Shown here in pieces: positions 40,797-50,554 of a stretch of DNA of 64,000 nt. A program made the position numbers and the translations under genes. Source of the DNA: Proteus vulgaris (GTDB taxonomy: Bacteria > Pseudomonadota > Gammaproteobacteria > Enterobacterales > Enterobacteriaceae). The stretch is from NCBI RefSeq assembly GCF_023100685.1, contig NZ_CP090064.1:4323545-4387544 (forward strand), written 5' to 3'. Below the pieces are notes generated by a model. It ran no database searches. It was not told the origin of the DNA and saw only the letters and a program-made list of their open reading frames with translations. The first letter of the stretch is position 1. The number at the start of each line of letters is the position of its first letter.

Positions 40797-41660
40797 TTAT
40801 GACCACAGTTTACCTAGTGTGTAATCCCATTCTTGTGGCTTAATCGGAATGCGCCCTGCATTTGGAGTAAAGGTCATTTCGCTAAATATAAGTCTATTTT
40901 CAGACATTAAAAAATCAACACGGCAATAATTAAAGTTATCAGCCATTTTTGTGGCTAACTGCAACATTTTTTCAAATTGGATTGGTTTTTCAACTGGTTC
41001 TGGCGTGTTGGGATCTTCTAATGTGAAGGGTTGTAGCCGCCAGTCTGTATCATACACATTTATATACTCATTTCCTTTGGTGTCAGAGATATCAATCTCG
41101 GCATAATGAGGTTGACCATGAAAGCAATGAATACGACAAGTTGTTGGGATCATTGGGCTTTGTGTATTGAATAAATCAATATATTCTTCACAAAGAATTT
41201 GAGGTTTTATATTTTTGTAGTGCCATTCTCGCGTTACTGGATAGAGGTTACGTTTTAAATGAAAATGGAGTTTTTTCTTTGCTTTTTCAAAATCAAAGGT
41301 TGATTTATCAAGGCATATCACTGTACTTCCGCTGTCATGATTGCATTTTAATACAAAGCGTGGAGGGAGTTGAGAGATATCTATTTCATCAGGGTATGAA
41401 TAAGTTTTAATAATAGGAACAAGATAAGATGGGCCTATTTTATCTATCACATAGTCTCTCACTTTAATCTTATCTGCTAAACGCGTATAAATTGGATTTC
41501 TATCAAATAACATACGTGCATTGATTTTTTCATTAAGTGATGTTGGTATTTTAAAATTAGGTTGATAACCTAAATTACGAATAAACTTATTCTTTAAATA
41601 CACACGATCAGGTAATGCGATAGTACGAAATTGTTTGAAATAATATTCTATAATTTTCAT
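40797..41660 (-). CDS. TupA-like ATP-grasp protein (polysaccharide modification)
   Basis: The 287-residue cytosolic protein resembles the TupA-like ATP-grasp family: TRLADKIKVRDYV, PPRFVLKCNHDSGSTV (ATP binding), QILCEEYIDL, DFLMSENRLIFSEMTFTPNAG and a C-terminal WDYTLGKLW. Members usually sit in surface-polysaccharide clusters and are thought to join amino-acid-like groups to glycans. Here it stands alone, far from any evident polysaccharide locus, so it may be an acquired or relocated gene. The acceptor is unknown. Confidence 0.83.
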   Translation of the reverse strand: MKIIEYYFKQFRTIALPDRVYLKNKFIRNLGYQPNFKIPTSLNEKINARMLFDRNPIYTRLADKIKVRDYVIDKIGPSYLVPIIKTYSYPDEIDISQLPPRFVLKCNHDSGSTVICLDKSTFDFEKAKKKLHFHLKRNLYPVTREWHYKNIKPQILCEEYIDLFNTQSPMIPTTCRIHCFHGQPHYAEIDISDTKGNEYINVYDTDWRLQPFTLEDPNTPEPVEKPIQFEKMLQLATKMADNFNYCRVDFLMSENRLIFSEMTFTPNAGRIPIKPQEWDYTLGKLWS

Positions 41661-41911
41661 AAGCTAATTTATATATGTGTTTATTTTTTATATTAAGAAA
41701 TAATTAAATTTATATTAAAGGAGTATTAATTTAGCAATGTAGTGGTAAGGTTTTAAATGAGTAATATAAAAACAATATCTATTTTTAATTTTTATTAACA
41801 TGGATATCAATACGTCAACATAGAGAGTATTGGCTGGAATTATTTTAAATTAATATAAAAATAGCGACATTAAGAGATAATTAATAAACGTAAAGATTGA
41901 TTAAGAATATA

Positions 41912-42448
41912 TTAATTAGGCGACCACTTGGTTATATGAATAGGTTTATCCCAGTTATTAAAGCGTAATCCTTTGCCAGTTCTATTTCCGTGAGCATCTA
42001 ATATTTCATAGTATTCTTCAACGATTTGACTACGACCACGTTGCCATTCATTGGTTGTTGCAAAAGGATCGATTAAATAGATATCACCGACAACGGTATA
42101 TAGCTCACCTAAATAGCGAATTTTTTTTGTACTGCTATTTGAATAATGAGAAAACATAATTTGGTAGGTTTTATAGTGTTCAGGTTGACCATAAGGGCCA
42201 TATTTCATTGCAATATAACGAATGCCTTGATGATCAGAGTGGTTTGTACCACCAGGAACAGGCATATCAGGGGTGATATTAAAAAGAGTATACCGAGAGC
42301 TTGCCGTAGGTTGTCTTAATGCTTGTCGATAGCTTTGTGTATCAAGCCCTGTGGCGTTCCATGTTCTGTCCACCAGTCCATTTCCTGCAAAACAGGAAAC
42401 AGAGGATCCTAATAATGAAAGAATTATAAATAGGAACTTAGCAAACAT
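41912..42448 (-). CDS. Secreted protein of unknown function
   Basis: I do not recognise this 178-residue protein. It has a clear signal peptide (about 1-22, MFAKFLFIILSLLGSSVSCFA). The mature part is polar and aromatic-rich (RYIAMKYGPYGQPEHYKTY), has no Cys or membrane helix, and ends NNWDKPIHITKWSPN. It is a single gene with a ribosome site (AAAGGAG) and sits in an AT-rich gap-flanked patch next to the ATP-grasp gene. A small periplasmic or extracellular protein is all that can be said. Confidence 0.7.
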   Translation of the reverse strand: MFAKFLFIILSLLGSSVSCFAGNGLVDRTWNATGLDTQSYRQALRQPTASSRYTLFNITPDMPVPGGTNHSDHQGIRYIAMKYGPYGQPEHYKTYQIMFSHYSNSSTKKIRYLGELYTVVGDIYLIDPFATTNEWQRGRSQIVEEYYEILDAHGNRTGKGLRFNNWDKPIHITKWSPN

Positions 42449-42647
42449 AAATACTCCTTTATTGCCATTATGATGCCAGAAAATAAGGTATCTATTCCGT
42501 GAAACAGAGATGTAGAACCCGGTTATTTCTTGCTGTAACCCCTATCGATTCCAAATGGTTATTTAAAAGAAAAAATAAGTGATTGTATTTTGAGCAAAAA
42601 ATACGTTTTTATAATGAGAGAATATGAGAGTTAATAGGTGAAAACGT

Positions 42648-43616
42648 ATGAATACATTCCAAACATTGCGTGTCGCGACAGTACAGTTTCAACATAAGGC
42701 GAACGATAAAACTAATAATTTAGCGAAAATTCATCAGTTTATTGATAAAGCGGCGACTGAAAAGGTAAATATTTTAGTTTTTCCTGAAATGTGTATTACG
42801 GGGTATTGGCATGTTCCTAAATTATCAGATCAATCAGTGTATGCATTAAGTGAAAGAATTTCGGATAGTAGATCATTAGCATTAATAAAACAAAAAGCGA
42901 TAGAGCATCAGATGGCGATCGGTGTTGGGTTAATCGAACGGGATGAAGATAACTCTCTTTATAATACATGGGTTGTTTGTATGCCTGATGGTTTATTACA
43001 TAAACATCGTAAATTACATGCCTTCGAACATCCGATCATCAATAGTGGTGAGCAATACACTGTATTTGATACCCCTTGGGGGATCAAAATGGGGATACTC
43101 ATTTGCTGGGATAATAATTTGGTTGAAAATGCGCGAGCTAATGCATTATTAGGTGCTGATATTTTGCTAGCACCTCATCAAACGGGAGGCACAAATTCAT
43201 GTAGCCCATATAGCATGAAGCCCATTCCTATGGCTCTTTGGAAAAATAGACATCAAGATCCACAATCATTACAAGATGCTTTTCAAGGAGAGCATGGACG
43301 AGGTTGGTTAATGCGTTGGTTACCAGCAAGAGCCCATGATAACGGGATGTTTGTGCTCTTTAGTAATGGAGTTGGGCGAGATGAGGAAGAAATTCGCACA
43401 GGTAATGCGATGATTATTGATCCTTATGGGAGGATCGTAAAAGAAAGCTGCGCCATTAACGATGATATGGTAATTGCCGATATTGACCTTACATTATTAG
43501 AAAACTCTACAGGAAGACGCTGGCTAACAGGGCGAAAGCCTGAACTGTATTCGATTTTGACAACGACATTTGGTAACGAGCAAGATCCTATTTCGGTGCG
43601 ATTTGGTAAAGCATAA
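42648..43616 (+). CDS. Carbon-nitrogen hydrolase (nitrilase superfamily)
   Basis: The 322-residue cytosolic protein carries the nitrilase catalytic triad: Glu47 in VFPEMCITGY, Lys122 in HRKLHAFEHP and Cys153 in LICWDNN. It probably hydrolyses an amide or carbamoyl bond; the substrate is not evident. The insertion with SCSPYSMKPIPMALWKNR is characteristic of one bacterial subgroup. It is followed by its own terminator and then by a LysR gene on the same strand. Confidence 0.88.
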   Translation: MNTFQTLRVATVQFQHKANDKTNNLAKIHQFIDKAATEKVNILVFPEMCITGYWHVPKLSDQSVYALSERISDSRSLALIKQKAIEHQMAIGVGLIERDEDNSLYNTWVVCMPDGLLHKHRKLHAFEHPIINSGEQYTVFDTPWGIKMGILICWDNNLVENARANALLGADILLAPHQTGGTNSCSPYSMKPIPMALWKNRHQDPQSLQDAFQGEHGRGWLMRWLPARAHDNGMFVLFSNGVGRDEEEIRTGNAMIIDPYGRIVKESCAINDDMVIADIDLTLLENSTGRRWLTGRKPELYSILTTTFGNEQDPISVRFGKA

Positions 43617-43624
43617 TTTAATAA

Positions 43625-43660
43625 AAAAACAGCTCACATTTTGTTAGCTGTTTTTGTTTT
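43625..43660 (+). terminator. Intrinsic terminator after the nitrilase gene
   Basis: A 10-bp stem (AAAAACAGCT/AGCTGTTTTT) with a T-rich tail lies 9 bases after the stop. Confidence 0.8.
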
Positions 43661-43791
43661 GGCTAGAGAATAATCTCAAAGAAAGATAGAACACTTTATT
43701 TATCAGCTTGTTGGTCTTGGTTATTAATTTTATTTATTTATTCTATGATAGAATAATAAAAGGAAAAACTATGTGGGATTAATGATTAATC

Positions 43792-44661
43792 ATGGATACT
43801 CGTTTATTGAACGCATTTGTTGTACTGGCTGAAACTGAACATTTTGGTGAAGCATCAGCAAGGCTTTGTATTAGTCAGCCTGCACTCACTAAACAAATAA
43901 AAACATTAGAATCTCAATTGGGTATTACTCTTTTTCAACGTGGGCGCCAAGGTGCAAAACTTACCCTAGAAGGGCAATATTTACTCAATCAATGTCAATC
44001 AGTATTAAGAGAAGTTTATCTTTTAGAAAAACAGGCTCGCCAATTAATTGAGCCTCAAAAGATCGAGCTTTATGCTGGGTTTGGTTTGTCATCATTAAGT
44101 TTTATTACCCCTTTATTGGCTAAGTTTAAGCAAGATTATCCAGATATTACGGTTCATATTGATGATATGCCCTCTAATATAATGGAAGAGAAATTACTTT
44201 TAGGGGAATTGGATTTAGCTTTTTCACGTTTGCCGATTTCTGAGCCATTAAAAGGTCTCCAATTAGCACAAGAGAGACTAATGTTAGCTGTTCCAATACA
44301 AAATATTACGGTATTAGAGGTGGATGATAATCCATTACACTATTTTGAGACGCTTGGGCTTATTCAACTTGTGCCTGAAAAAGGAAAAAAGCTTTATCAG
44401 CAGATCCATGATTTTTTAAAATATCATCAAATAAAGCCTCGAGTATTACAACAATCACAAGATATTCAAACACAATTGGCGTTAGTTGCAGCAGGTTTGG
44501 GGGTAGCTCTTGTTCCTAAAAGTGCAGAACTTATCTGTGATAAACAAAAAGTAACACTATTACCGCTTTCTGGTTTATATACACAATGGGAAATAGGTAT
44601 TATTTGGAATAATAATATTAAAAATAAAGATCGTGATCTTCTTATAAATATAATTTCTTAG
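43792..44661 (+). CDS. LysR-family transcriptional regulator
   Basis: The 289-residue protein has the N-terminal LysR winged helix (MDTRLLNAFVVLAETEHFGEASARLCISQPALTKQI) and a C-terminal effector domain (about 90-285). It follows the nitrilase gene, separated by a terminator, and precedes the secretion locus by more than 400 bases. Either neighbour could be its target; the sequence does not decide. Confidence 0.93.
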   Translation: MDTRLLNAFVVLAETEHFGEASARLCISQPALTKQIKTLESQLGITLFQRGRQGAKLTLEGQYLLNQCQSVLREVYLLEKQARQLIEPQKIELYAGFGLSSLSFITPLLAKFKQDYPDITVHIDDMPSNIMEEKLLLGELDLAFSRLPISEPLKGLQLAQERLMLAVPIQNITVLEVDDNPLHYFETLGLIQLVPEKGKKLYQQIHDFLKYHQIKPRVLQQSQDIQTQLALVAAGLGVALVPKSAELICDKQKVTLLPLSGLYTQWEIGIIWNNNIKNKDRDLLINIIS

Positions 44662-45107
44662 GGAATAAATAAAATCTGATGAATGAAAATAATTTTTAAT
44701 TTTAGTGATGATTATATTTTCAATATATAACCTTATAGTAAAGATAAAACACCTAATAAATATTAATTAGTTTTAAAACAAAGTGATTTAATTAATTGCG
44801 AGATTGCTCACAAAAAATAACATAAAATAATAATGACTTTTTAACGTGTTTTAATAAAAAGTTAAATTAAAACATCATATTAAATTTATCTCCCTGACAT
44901 AAATAAGGCTAATTAAAATCATTGTTATTAAAAAGAGTTATTTACAATGAAAGAGATTTATTTAATATAGTTCACCGACAACACAGCAAGCTTTATATTC
45001 GCCAGTGAAGTTGGAAAGATAAAATATAATTATCCCTGTAAGTGGCTACTTATTATTTTATTTATAATAAGTAGCCACACCCTCTAATGAATAATATGGA
45101 AATTATT
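44662..45107 (+). promoter_or_regulatory. Upstream region of the hemophilin-type gene with a 15-bp leader hairpin
   Basis: This AT-rich gap has no gene. Its clear feature is a perfect 15-bp stem at 45042-45056 and 45064-45078 (GTGGCTACTTATTAT pairs with ATAATAAGTAGCCAC, 7-base loop), ending 29 bases before the preferred ATG. No T tract follows, so it is not a terminator; mRNA stabilisation or translation control is likely. A weak Fur-like stretch (AAAATCATTGTTATTA, near 44916) was seen but does not match well enough to call. Confidence 0.5.
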
Positions 45108-45869
45108 ATGAAAAAACTGAATAAAATAACTTGTGCGTTATTCGTATTAATGGGCACACATGCGGTGCAAGCTGAAATTCATTCTAATCAAAGCGGACCT
45201 TTAAACATCATGACAGTGGGAGCAAGTGATGCTGTTCAATACGGCTCTCATCAAATGCCTGGTGGAGAGCCGGGAGTTGGTATTAGCACAGTAGGAGGCG
45301 GGAAAAAAATTGGTTTTGCTTCGTTAACATCAGCAAGGATGAGTGGTGGAGCGGATAGTAATGGGATTTATACAGTCCAATCCAATCATCAACATAGTGA
45401 TATGGGTGTTTTCCATTTTGCCAAAATTACTGATGCTAATGTCTATTTTGGTGACTGGGCAAAAACAACATCAACGACAGATGCGACACACCAAACCTAT
45501 TATATCGGTAAAGATGTTACAACCACATTACCAACAGATAGCGCTACTTATACGGTAACGGGTATTAGTCAATATAGCGGCAGTAACTTACTGACTGGTA
45601 CGTTTGATGTTGATTTTTCACAGAAGAAAATCGAAGGTTCGCTGACTAATAGTCAACGTACAGTTGATTTAGCAGGAGGAAATCTTTATACCGCAAATAA
45701 TCAAGTGACGTTTTCTGCAGATGCAAATGAAGGGTCAACATCAGGGGTTGTTGAAGGCGCTTTCTTTGGTGAAAGTGCAGAGGCGTTAGCAGGTATTGTG
45801 GTGTTTAGTTCAGATCATAAAAAAGACATTAGTTTTGGTGGTACGAAAAATAGCAGTGACAGTGAATAA
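45108..45869 (+). CDS. hphA: Hemophilin-like secreted protein, Slam substrate
   Basis: The mature protein appears to be a soluble haem scavenger exported by the adjacent Slam. The ATG at 45108 (MKKLNKITCALFVLMGTHAVQA, signal peptide) is preferred over 45087, which has no ribosome site; length is 253 residues. There is no lipobox, so it is not a surface lipoprotein. The C-terminal third is a small beta-barrel with GTFDVDFSQKKIEGSL and EGAFFGESAEALAGIVV, the signature of TbpB-type barrels and Slam-dependent cargo. A His- and Met-containing N-terminal domain would bind the ligand. The symbol follows the Acinetobacter hemophilin system by analogy. Confidence 0.78.
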   Translation: MKKLNKITCALFVLMGTHAVQAEIHSNQSGPLNIMTVGASDAVQYGSHQMPGGEPGVGISTVGGGKKIGFASLTSARMSGGADSNGIYTVQSNHQHSDMGVFHFAKITDANVYFGDWAKTTSTTDATHQTYYIGKDVTTTLPTDSATYTVTGISQYSGSNLLTGTFDVDFSQKKIEGSLTNSQRTVDLAGGNLYTANNQVTFSADANEGSTSGVVEGAFFGESAEALAGIVVFSSDHKKDISFGGTKNSSDSE

Positions 45870-45987
45870 ATGACAGCAGCATGGATGCTTCTTGATTTTT
45901 TCAAAAAAGATATTATAAATTTGTCTGGTAATACAATCGGTTAATTCTTTTAAAGTGGTATTAGTGGTCATTATGCTAAATGTTAGC

Positions 45988-46025
45988 AACAGATAATCTG
46001 GTATAGGGTTATCTGTTTTTTTTTA
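45988..46025 (+). terminator. Terminator between the hemophilin-like and slam genes
   Basis: A 9-bp stem (AACAGATAA with TTATCTGTT) is followed by nine or more T. It should end most transcripts after the cargo gene, leaving lower read-through into slam and the receptor. Confidence 0.75.
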
Positions 46026-46079
46026 TCTAAATTAAGCCGATTTAAAGGAATTGTTCTTTTGTTTTTATAAGGATATACC

Positions 46080-47441
46080 ATGAATTATTATCGACCTTTA
46101 ATAAGAGGGTTATTGGCTTTATTGCTTATTTTATTTTCATTTAATGGGAGTGCAAAAGAGAGCCGTGACAAGCCATTTTATTATCTTGAAACAACGAATA
46201 CAGCTGAAATTGGTCAGCAACTTTATCACTATTTGCAACAACAACAGTGGCAAAAAGCAGAAAGATTATTGCTTTATTATCAACAACAACCCCAACATGA
46301 AGTATTACTTGTTAATTACGCAAAGGCGTTATTGGCACAAAATAGAGGTGATTTTTTAAACGCTGAATTTTATTATCAGCAACAACTTAAGCAAAAATCC
46401 GATTTTATCCCAGCCCAAACAGGATTAATTCAACTTTATTTTCATTTACGAGAATATAAAAAAGCACAGCAACAACTTAATCAACTGAGCAATATCGTTG
46501 ATTTATCTAAAAATATTATCCAGTCTATTGAGTTTTATAAGGTTAAGTTAGCCTCTTATTTTCAAGGCCAACGTTTCTATCAACTTGGCTTTTTTTATGA
46601 TGATAATATTAACCATGCACCTTACTTATCTGAAAAAATTATTTCTCAATCAACCCAAGGAAAAACGACGCTAAGAGGTGCAAAACCTATTGCATCTACA
46701 GGAATTACTCATTATTTTTCTTTTTATCAACCTTTTATTATTTATTCTCATCATACTTTTTCTTCTTATACTTATGCTCGATATATAGATTATCATTCTC
46801 ACCGTAACGCCAATTTTTTTGCATTATATACACAACTGGGTTATCGCTATCAAAAACCGCAATATCAGTGGTCAATAACACCTTATTACGAAATAAAATC
46901 ATCACGGGAACAATATGAATATCAAGCGTGGGGAAATGAAACACAGTTTTCTTATTTTATTAATAAAAAGCAAACTATTAATTTAAGTTTTGATTATAAA
47001 ATAAAGAAATATCAAAAAGCGTTAAATAATTTAAATAGTAAGCGAGTAAGTTATAGTACTTACCATAACTATTATTTTAATAATAAAATGCAGTTAGTTA
47101 ATCAATTAAATTATCAGTTAGATCGTAAAAAAAATACTTTATTAAATTATCAGCTGTATGGTATAAAAACTGGCGTTTATTATCCATTGTCAGTGAATTG
47201 GCATATCTCTCTTTTTTTACAGTATCAATTTAAATATTTTAATAACTATAACCCTTTATTAAAAAAGAGAAGGAAAGATAATGGTTTTATTTTTACAGCT
47301 AATATTAAAAATAAATCACCTTTTATTTTAGGGTTTTATCCCACAATAGAATTACGTTATACCCGAAGATTAAGCAATGTGGATTGGTTATATCAATATC
47401 AGCAACATGAAGTGTTATTTAAATTAGAAAAACAATTTTAA
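46080..47441 (+). CDS. Slam outer-membrane translocon (type XI secretion)
   Basis: Slam proteins move TbpB-type cargo across the outer membrane. The 453-residue protein has a signal peptide (about 1-25), an N-terminal TPR region (about 30-150, with LLLVNYAKALLAQNRGD-type repeats) and a C-terminal DUF560 beta-barrel beginning near FYQLGFFYDDNINHAP and ending in Phe. The motif YDDNIN at the barrel start is a family mark. AAGGA gives the ribosome site. The cargo gene lies just upstream and the cognate receptor just downstream. Confidence 0.87.
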   Translation: MNYYRPLIRGLLALLLILFSFNGSAKESRDKPFYYLETTNTAEIGQQLYHYLQQQQWQKAERLLLYYQQQPQHEVLLVNYAKALLAQNRGDFLNAEFYYQQQLKQKSDFIPAQTGLIQLYFHLREYKKAQQQLNQLSNIVDLSKNIIQSIEFYKVKLASYFQGQRFYQLGFFYDDNINHAPYLSEKIISQSTQGKTTLRGAKPIASTGITHYFSFYQPFIIYSHHTFSSYTYARYIDYHSHRNANFFALYTQLGYRYQKPQYQWSITPYYEIKSSREQYEYQAWGNETQFSYFINKKQTINLSFDYKIKKYQKALNNLNSKRVSYSTYHNYYFNNKMQLVNQLNYQLDRKKNTLLNYQLYGIKTGVYYPLSVNWHISLFLQYQFKYFNNYNPLLKKRRKDNGFIFTANIKNKSPFILGFYPTIELRYTRRLSNVDWLYQYQQHEVLFKLEKQF

Positions 47442-47482
47442 TTAAATAAATAACTTCTTTTATTAATTGAATAGGTAAAACA

Positions 47483-50400
47483 ATGCATGTAATGCTTTTT
47501 AGAAAGCGGAAAATTGTTTCAATCTTCGTTTCTCTATCACTATTTTCTCCTTGCTTTTATCTGCAAGCCAAAGAAGATAAAACCGATCTTGGTCATATTC
47601 AGATTTCTGATAATAAAGAAAAAGATAAACAAGGTTATTCACAAGTTTATGAGAAAGATGTTTCTAATGTTTATTTAGGAAAAGAGCTATTAGAGCGTTA
47701 TCAAGGCGTTTCTCCTGCTGATTTACTAAAAAGTGCCATTGGCGTTTATAGTGGTGAAGCGCGTAATGGTGGGGCGCTTGACCCAAATATTCGGGGTATT
47801 CAAGGGCAAGGTCGAATACCCGTGACTGTAGATGGGACTGAACAGGCAATTACTGTTTATCGAGGTTATAGTGGTGCATCTAATCGTAATTATATTGATT
47901 CTAATCTGATTAGCAGTATCTATATTGAAAAAGGTCCCTCATTAACACCTGATATGAAAACGGGTATTGGTGGGGGTATTGCAGTAAAAACTTTAGATAT
48001 TCGAGATATTGTGCCTATAGGTGATTCTTTTGGGATTAATTTTAAAGGAGATATTAGTAATAACTCCACACGATATAAAGAAGTCTATTTAGATATGCTC
48101 GGAGATTATCGCAATTATCCTTATTTCTATCATCATGGTTCAAGGGTCGTTGATCCTGCTTTAGAAATAACCCCTCAAAAAAATAAAGATTGGAATTTTC
48201 ATGACCATTCATTTCGACTTGGGGTTGGTTTTGAAGAAGAAAAATTTAATTTATTATTTGCTTATGCATTACGAGAAAAAGGAAATTATTTAGCAGGAAA
48301 AAGAAATACAAAAGCTTATCTAGAAACGGATGATATGAAGGCAATCCATTCTATTGATTATAAATTAAGGCTAACGCCTTATGTTCCTTTTATTGCTCAT
48401 ATTTATCGTCCTGGAAATGAAGTCCCTAATACCTCCAGTCGTAATCGTTCCTTTTTAGTAAAAGGAACATTATTCCCTGAATCAACACATCGTTTTTCAA
48501 TTAACTATCGATACACAGACTTACTGTTTGGCGATATTATGCCTCTGAGATTAGAGTGGGCTCGTTACGAAAAAAATGTCGTGACTCAATGGCCACTAGC
48601 AACGATTAATCAACAGGCGGGAATATTAACTTATCAGTGGAAACCAGAAGATAAGCAAGCGGATTTTCTGTTACGTTTATGGGGTAATTTAACTTCAGGG
48701 CATACGAATACTCGTGGTGGTGAACCCAGAGTCTCAATGGAGATTGATTATGACGAAAGGTATTTATCTAAATGGGATGCAAAAGTAGATACCCATTTTA
48801 TTGATACAGCTTCTCTTTATCAAAAAAATAACCGCTATGGTGTGGATTTATCTTCTATATTTAAATTATCACCTCAATTTTCTATTTCATTTTCCAGTAA
48901 TTATCAGTTTGAAAAATTAGACAGTGATGAATTGGAAGTACCTACAGGGCTTGATTTTGTTACCGCCGGGCGAGCAGGGCAGCGTCATGAAATTAATTTA
49001 GCCCTTTCCACAGATTGGAAGCCACTTTCTTGGTTAGCCATTACTGCGGGTGGGAAATACCATTATTATCATTTAACAGATACTTTTTTAAATAATAAGC
49101 GAAGGAATAACGTAAAAGGTTATGAGAAAACTCCCTCTATTAGAGGATATATAGTAAGTTATAAAAGAACATTGACACAGGAAGAGTGTTATTTAGTTGG
49201 CACTCTATGTGGAATTACGGAACAACAGTTACCAGAAAAATATAAAAGAGTAATAAGAGATCCTGAACTTAGAGAAAAAAGAAGGATAGTACAAGCGTAT
49301 AAATTAACTCATCCAGAGTATGAAAAACTACCTGATAATATAAAAAAAGAAATTAATCGTAAAATAAAAATCTCAAAACAAATGCATTTTGAAAATAGAA
49401 CATATCTCCGTGATGAGAATGGAAATGTTGTTTTCAACTCTACTACTATGAGACCAATGAAAACAGAGTTATTATATTGGGGTTTTGATGAATATGGAGA
49501 GTTATTAAAAAGCAATAATATTTTGTTAAACGGTTATATTAATATTAATGAAAAAGTACCTGATCCAATTACAGGTGAATTAGTTAATAAATATGAAATG
49601 GGCGTTTCTAATCCAATACCTATTTATCTTGATGATGATAAAGATAGTTTTGCACCAGAGGCCAGCTATCATCATGGCGCATTTTCACCCTTAGTGTCTG
49701 CGACGGTATATGCCAACGATATATTGCGTTTTTATGGACGTTATACTGAGCAGCTACGGTTACCCAGTTTATTTGAAGATACCAGTGGTTTTTCTGGGTC
49801 AAAAGCGCGTTATTACGGTTTTAAATTAAAACCCGAGCGTGCGAAAAGTACAGAATTTGGGGCTGTTTTCGATTTGACAGATTGGCTAAATGTTGAGCGC
49901 CATGCTGATATTAAAATAAATTATTTTCGTACCAATATTGAAAATGTGTTTGATAGAGATGCGAATTGGCAAATTAGGCAATTTGAAAAGCAAATATTAG
50001 AGGGGTTAGAGGTTCAAGCTCGCTTTGATAATGGCTTTATTTTTATGGATACGGCTTTAGTTTATAGCCATAAAAATAAAGTATGTGATAAAAATGCCTT
50101 TAGTAACTACGATCCTTCAGGGTTATTAGGTGTTAAACAATGTATGACGGGGGGTTATCCCGGTGGTTTTTTACGTACTTCTATCCAACCTAAATATTCG
50201 GTTAATTTACATTTAGGGACTCGTTGGTTCGACAATAAATTAGAAATTGGTAGTCGTTGGCTTTATTCATCAGAAGTGGAAAATAAAGATGAGAAATGGC
50301 TAAAAGAAAAATTACCGAGTCAGATGTATGGCAGAAATAATAACCCAATGCGTTGGGCAAAAGTCTTTACCGTTGATGCTTATATTAACTATCAATATAG

Positions 50401-50527
50401 CCCTAATTTATCTTTTGAAATAACAGGCAGTAATTTATTAAACGAATATTACATTGATCCTTTAACGCGATCAGGTATGCCTGCACCCGGAAGAACATTC
50501 CGATTAGGTGTGACAGCACAATTTTAA
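47483..50527 (+). CDS. TonB-dependent receptor, hemophilin-receptor-like
   Basis: The 1014-residue outer-membrane protein has a signal peptide (about 1-29), a plug domain (GVYSGEARNGGALDPNIRGIQGQGRIPVTVDG) and a 22-strand barrel ending FRLGVTAQF. It has large surface insertions, one around residues 555-700 with charged, repetitive KYKRVIRDPELREKRRI sequence, as in receptors that dock a protein ligand. Its place behind the cargo and Slam genes suggests it takes haem from the secreted hemophilin. The ligand is inferred from context. Confidence 0.86.
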   Translation: MHVMLFRKRKIVSIFVSLSLFSPCFYLQAKEDKTDLGHIQISDNKEKDKQGYSQVYEKDVSNVYLGKELLERYQGVSPADLLKSAIGVYSGEARNGGALDPNIRGIQGQGRIPVTVDGTEQAITVYRGYSGASNRNYIDSNLISSIYIEKGPSLTPDMKTGIGGGIAVKTLDIRDIVPIGDSFGINFKGDISNNSTRYKEVYLDMLGDYRNYPYFYHHGSRVVDPALEITPQKNKDWNFHDHSFRLGVGFEEEKFNLLFAYALREKGNYLAGKRNTKAYLETDDMKAIHSIDYKLRLTPYVPFIAHIYRPGNEVPNTSSRNRSFLVKGTLFPESTHRFSINYRYTDLLFGDIMPLRLEWARYEKNVVTQWPLATINQQAGILTYQWKPEDKQADFLLRLWGNLTSGHTNTRGGEPRVSMEIDYDERYLSKWDAKVDTHFIDTASLYQKNNRYGVDLSSIFKLSPQFSISFSSNYQFEKLDSDELEVPTGLDFVTAGRAGQRHEINLALSTDWKPLSWLAITAGGKYHYYHLTDTFLNNKRRNNVKGYEKTPSIRGYIVSYKRTLTQEECYLVGTLCGITEQQLPEKYKRVIRDPELREKRRIVQAYKLTHPEYEKLPDNIKKEINRKIKISKQMHFENRTYLRDENGNVVFNSTTMRPMKTELLYWGFDEYGELLKSNNILLNGYININEKVPDPITGELVNKYEMGVSNPIPIYLDDDKDSFAPEASYHHGAFSPLVSATVYANDILRFYGRYTEQLRLPSLFEDTSGFSGSKARYYGFKLKPERAKSTEFGAVFDLTDWLNVERHADIKINYFRTNIENVFDRDANWQIRQFEKQILEGLEVQARFDNGFIFMDTALVYSHKNKVCDKNAFSNYDPSGLLGVKQCMTGGYPGGFLRTSIQPKYSVNLHLGTRWFDNKLEIGSRWLYSSEVENKDEKWLKEKLPSQMYGRNNNPMRWAKVFTVDAYINYQYSPNLSFEITGSNLLNEYYIDPLTRSGMPAPGRTFRLGVTAQF

Positions 50528-50554
50528 TTAAAAGAGAGTAAGGAGCTTTTATTT

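Noticed and set aside
44900..44930. Fur box upstream of the hemophilin-like gene
   Set aside because: The best stretch (AAAATCATTGTTATTA) matches the 7-1-7 Fur model too weakly in such AT-rich DNA.
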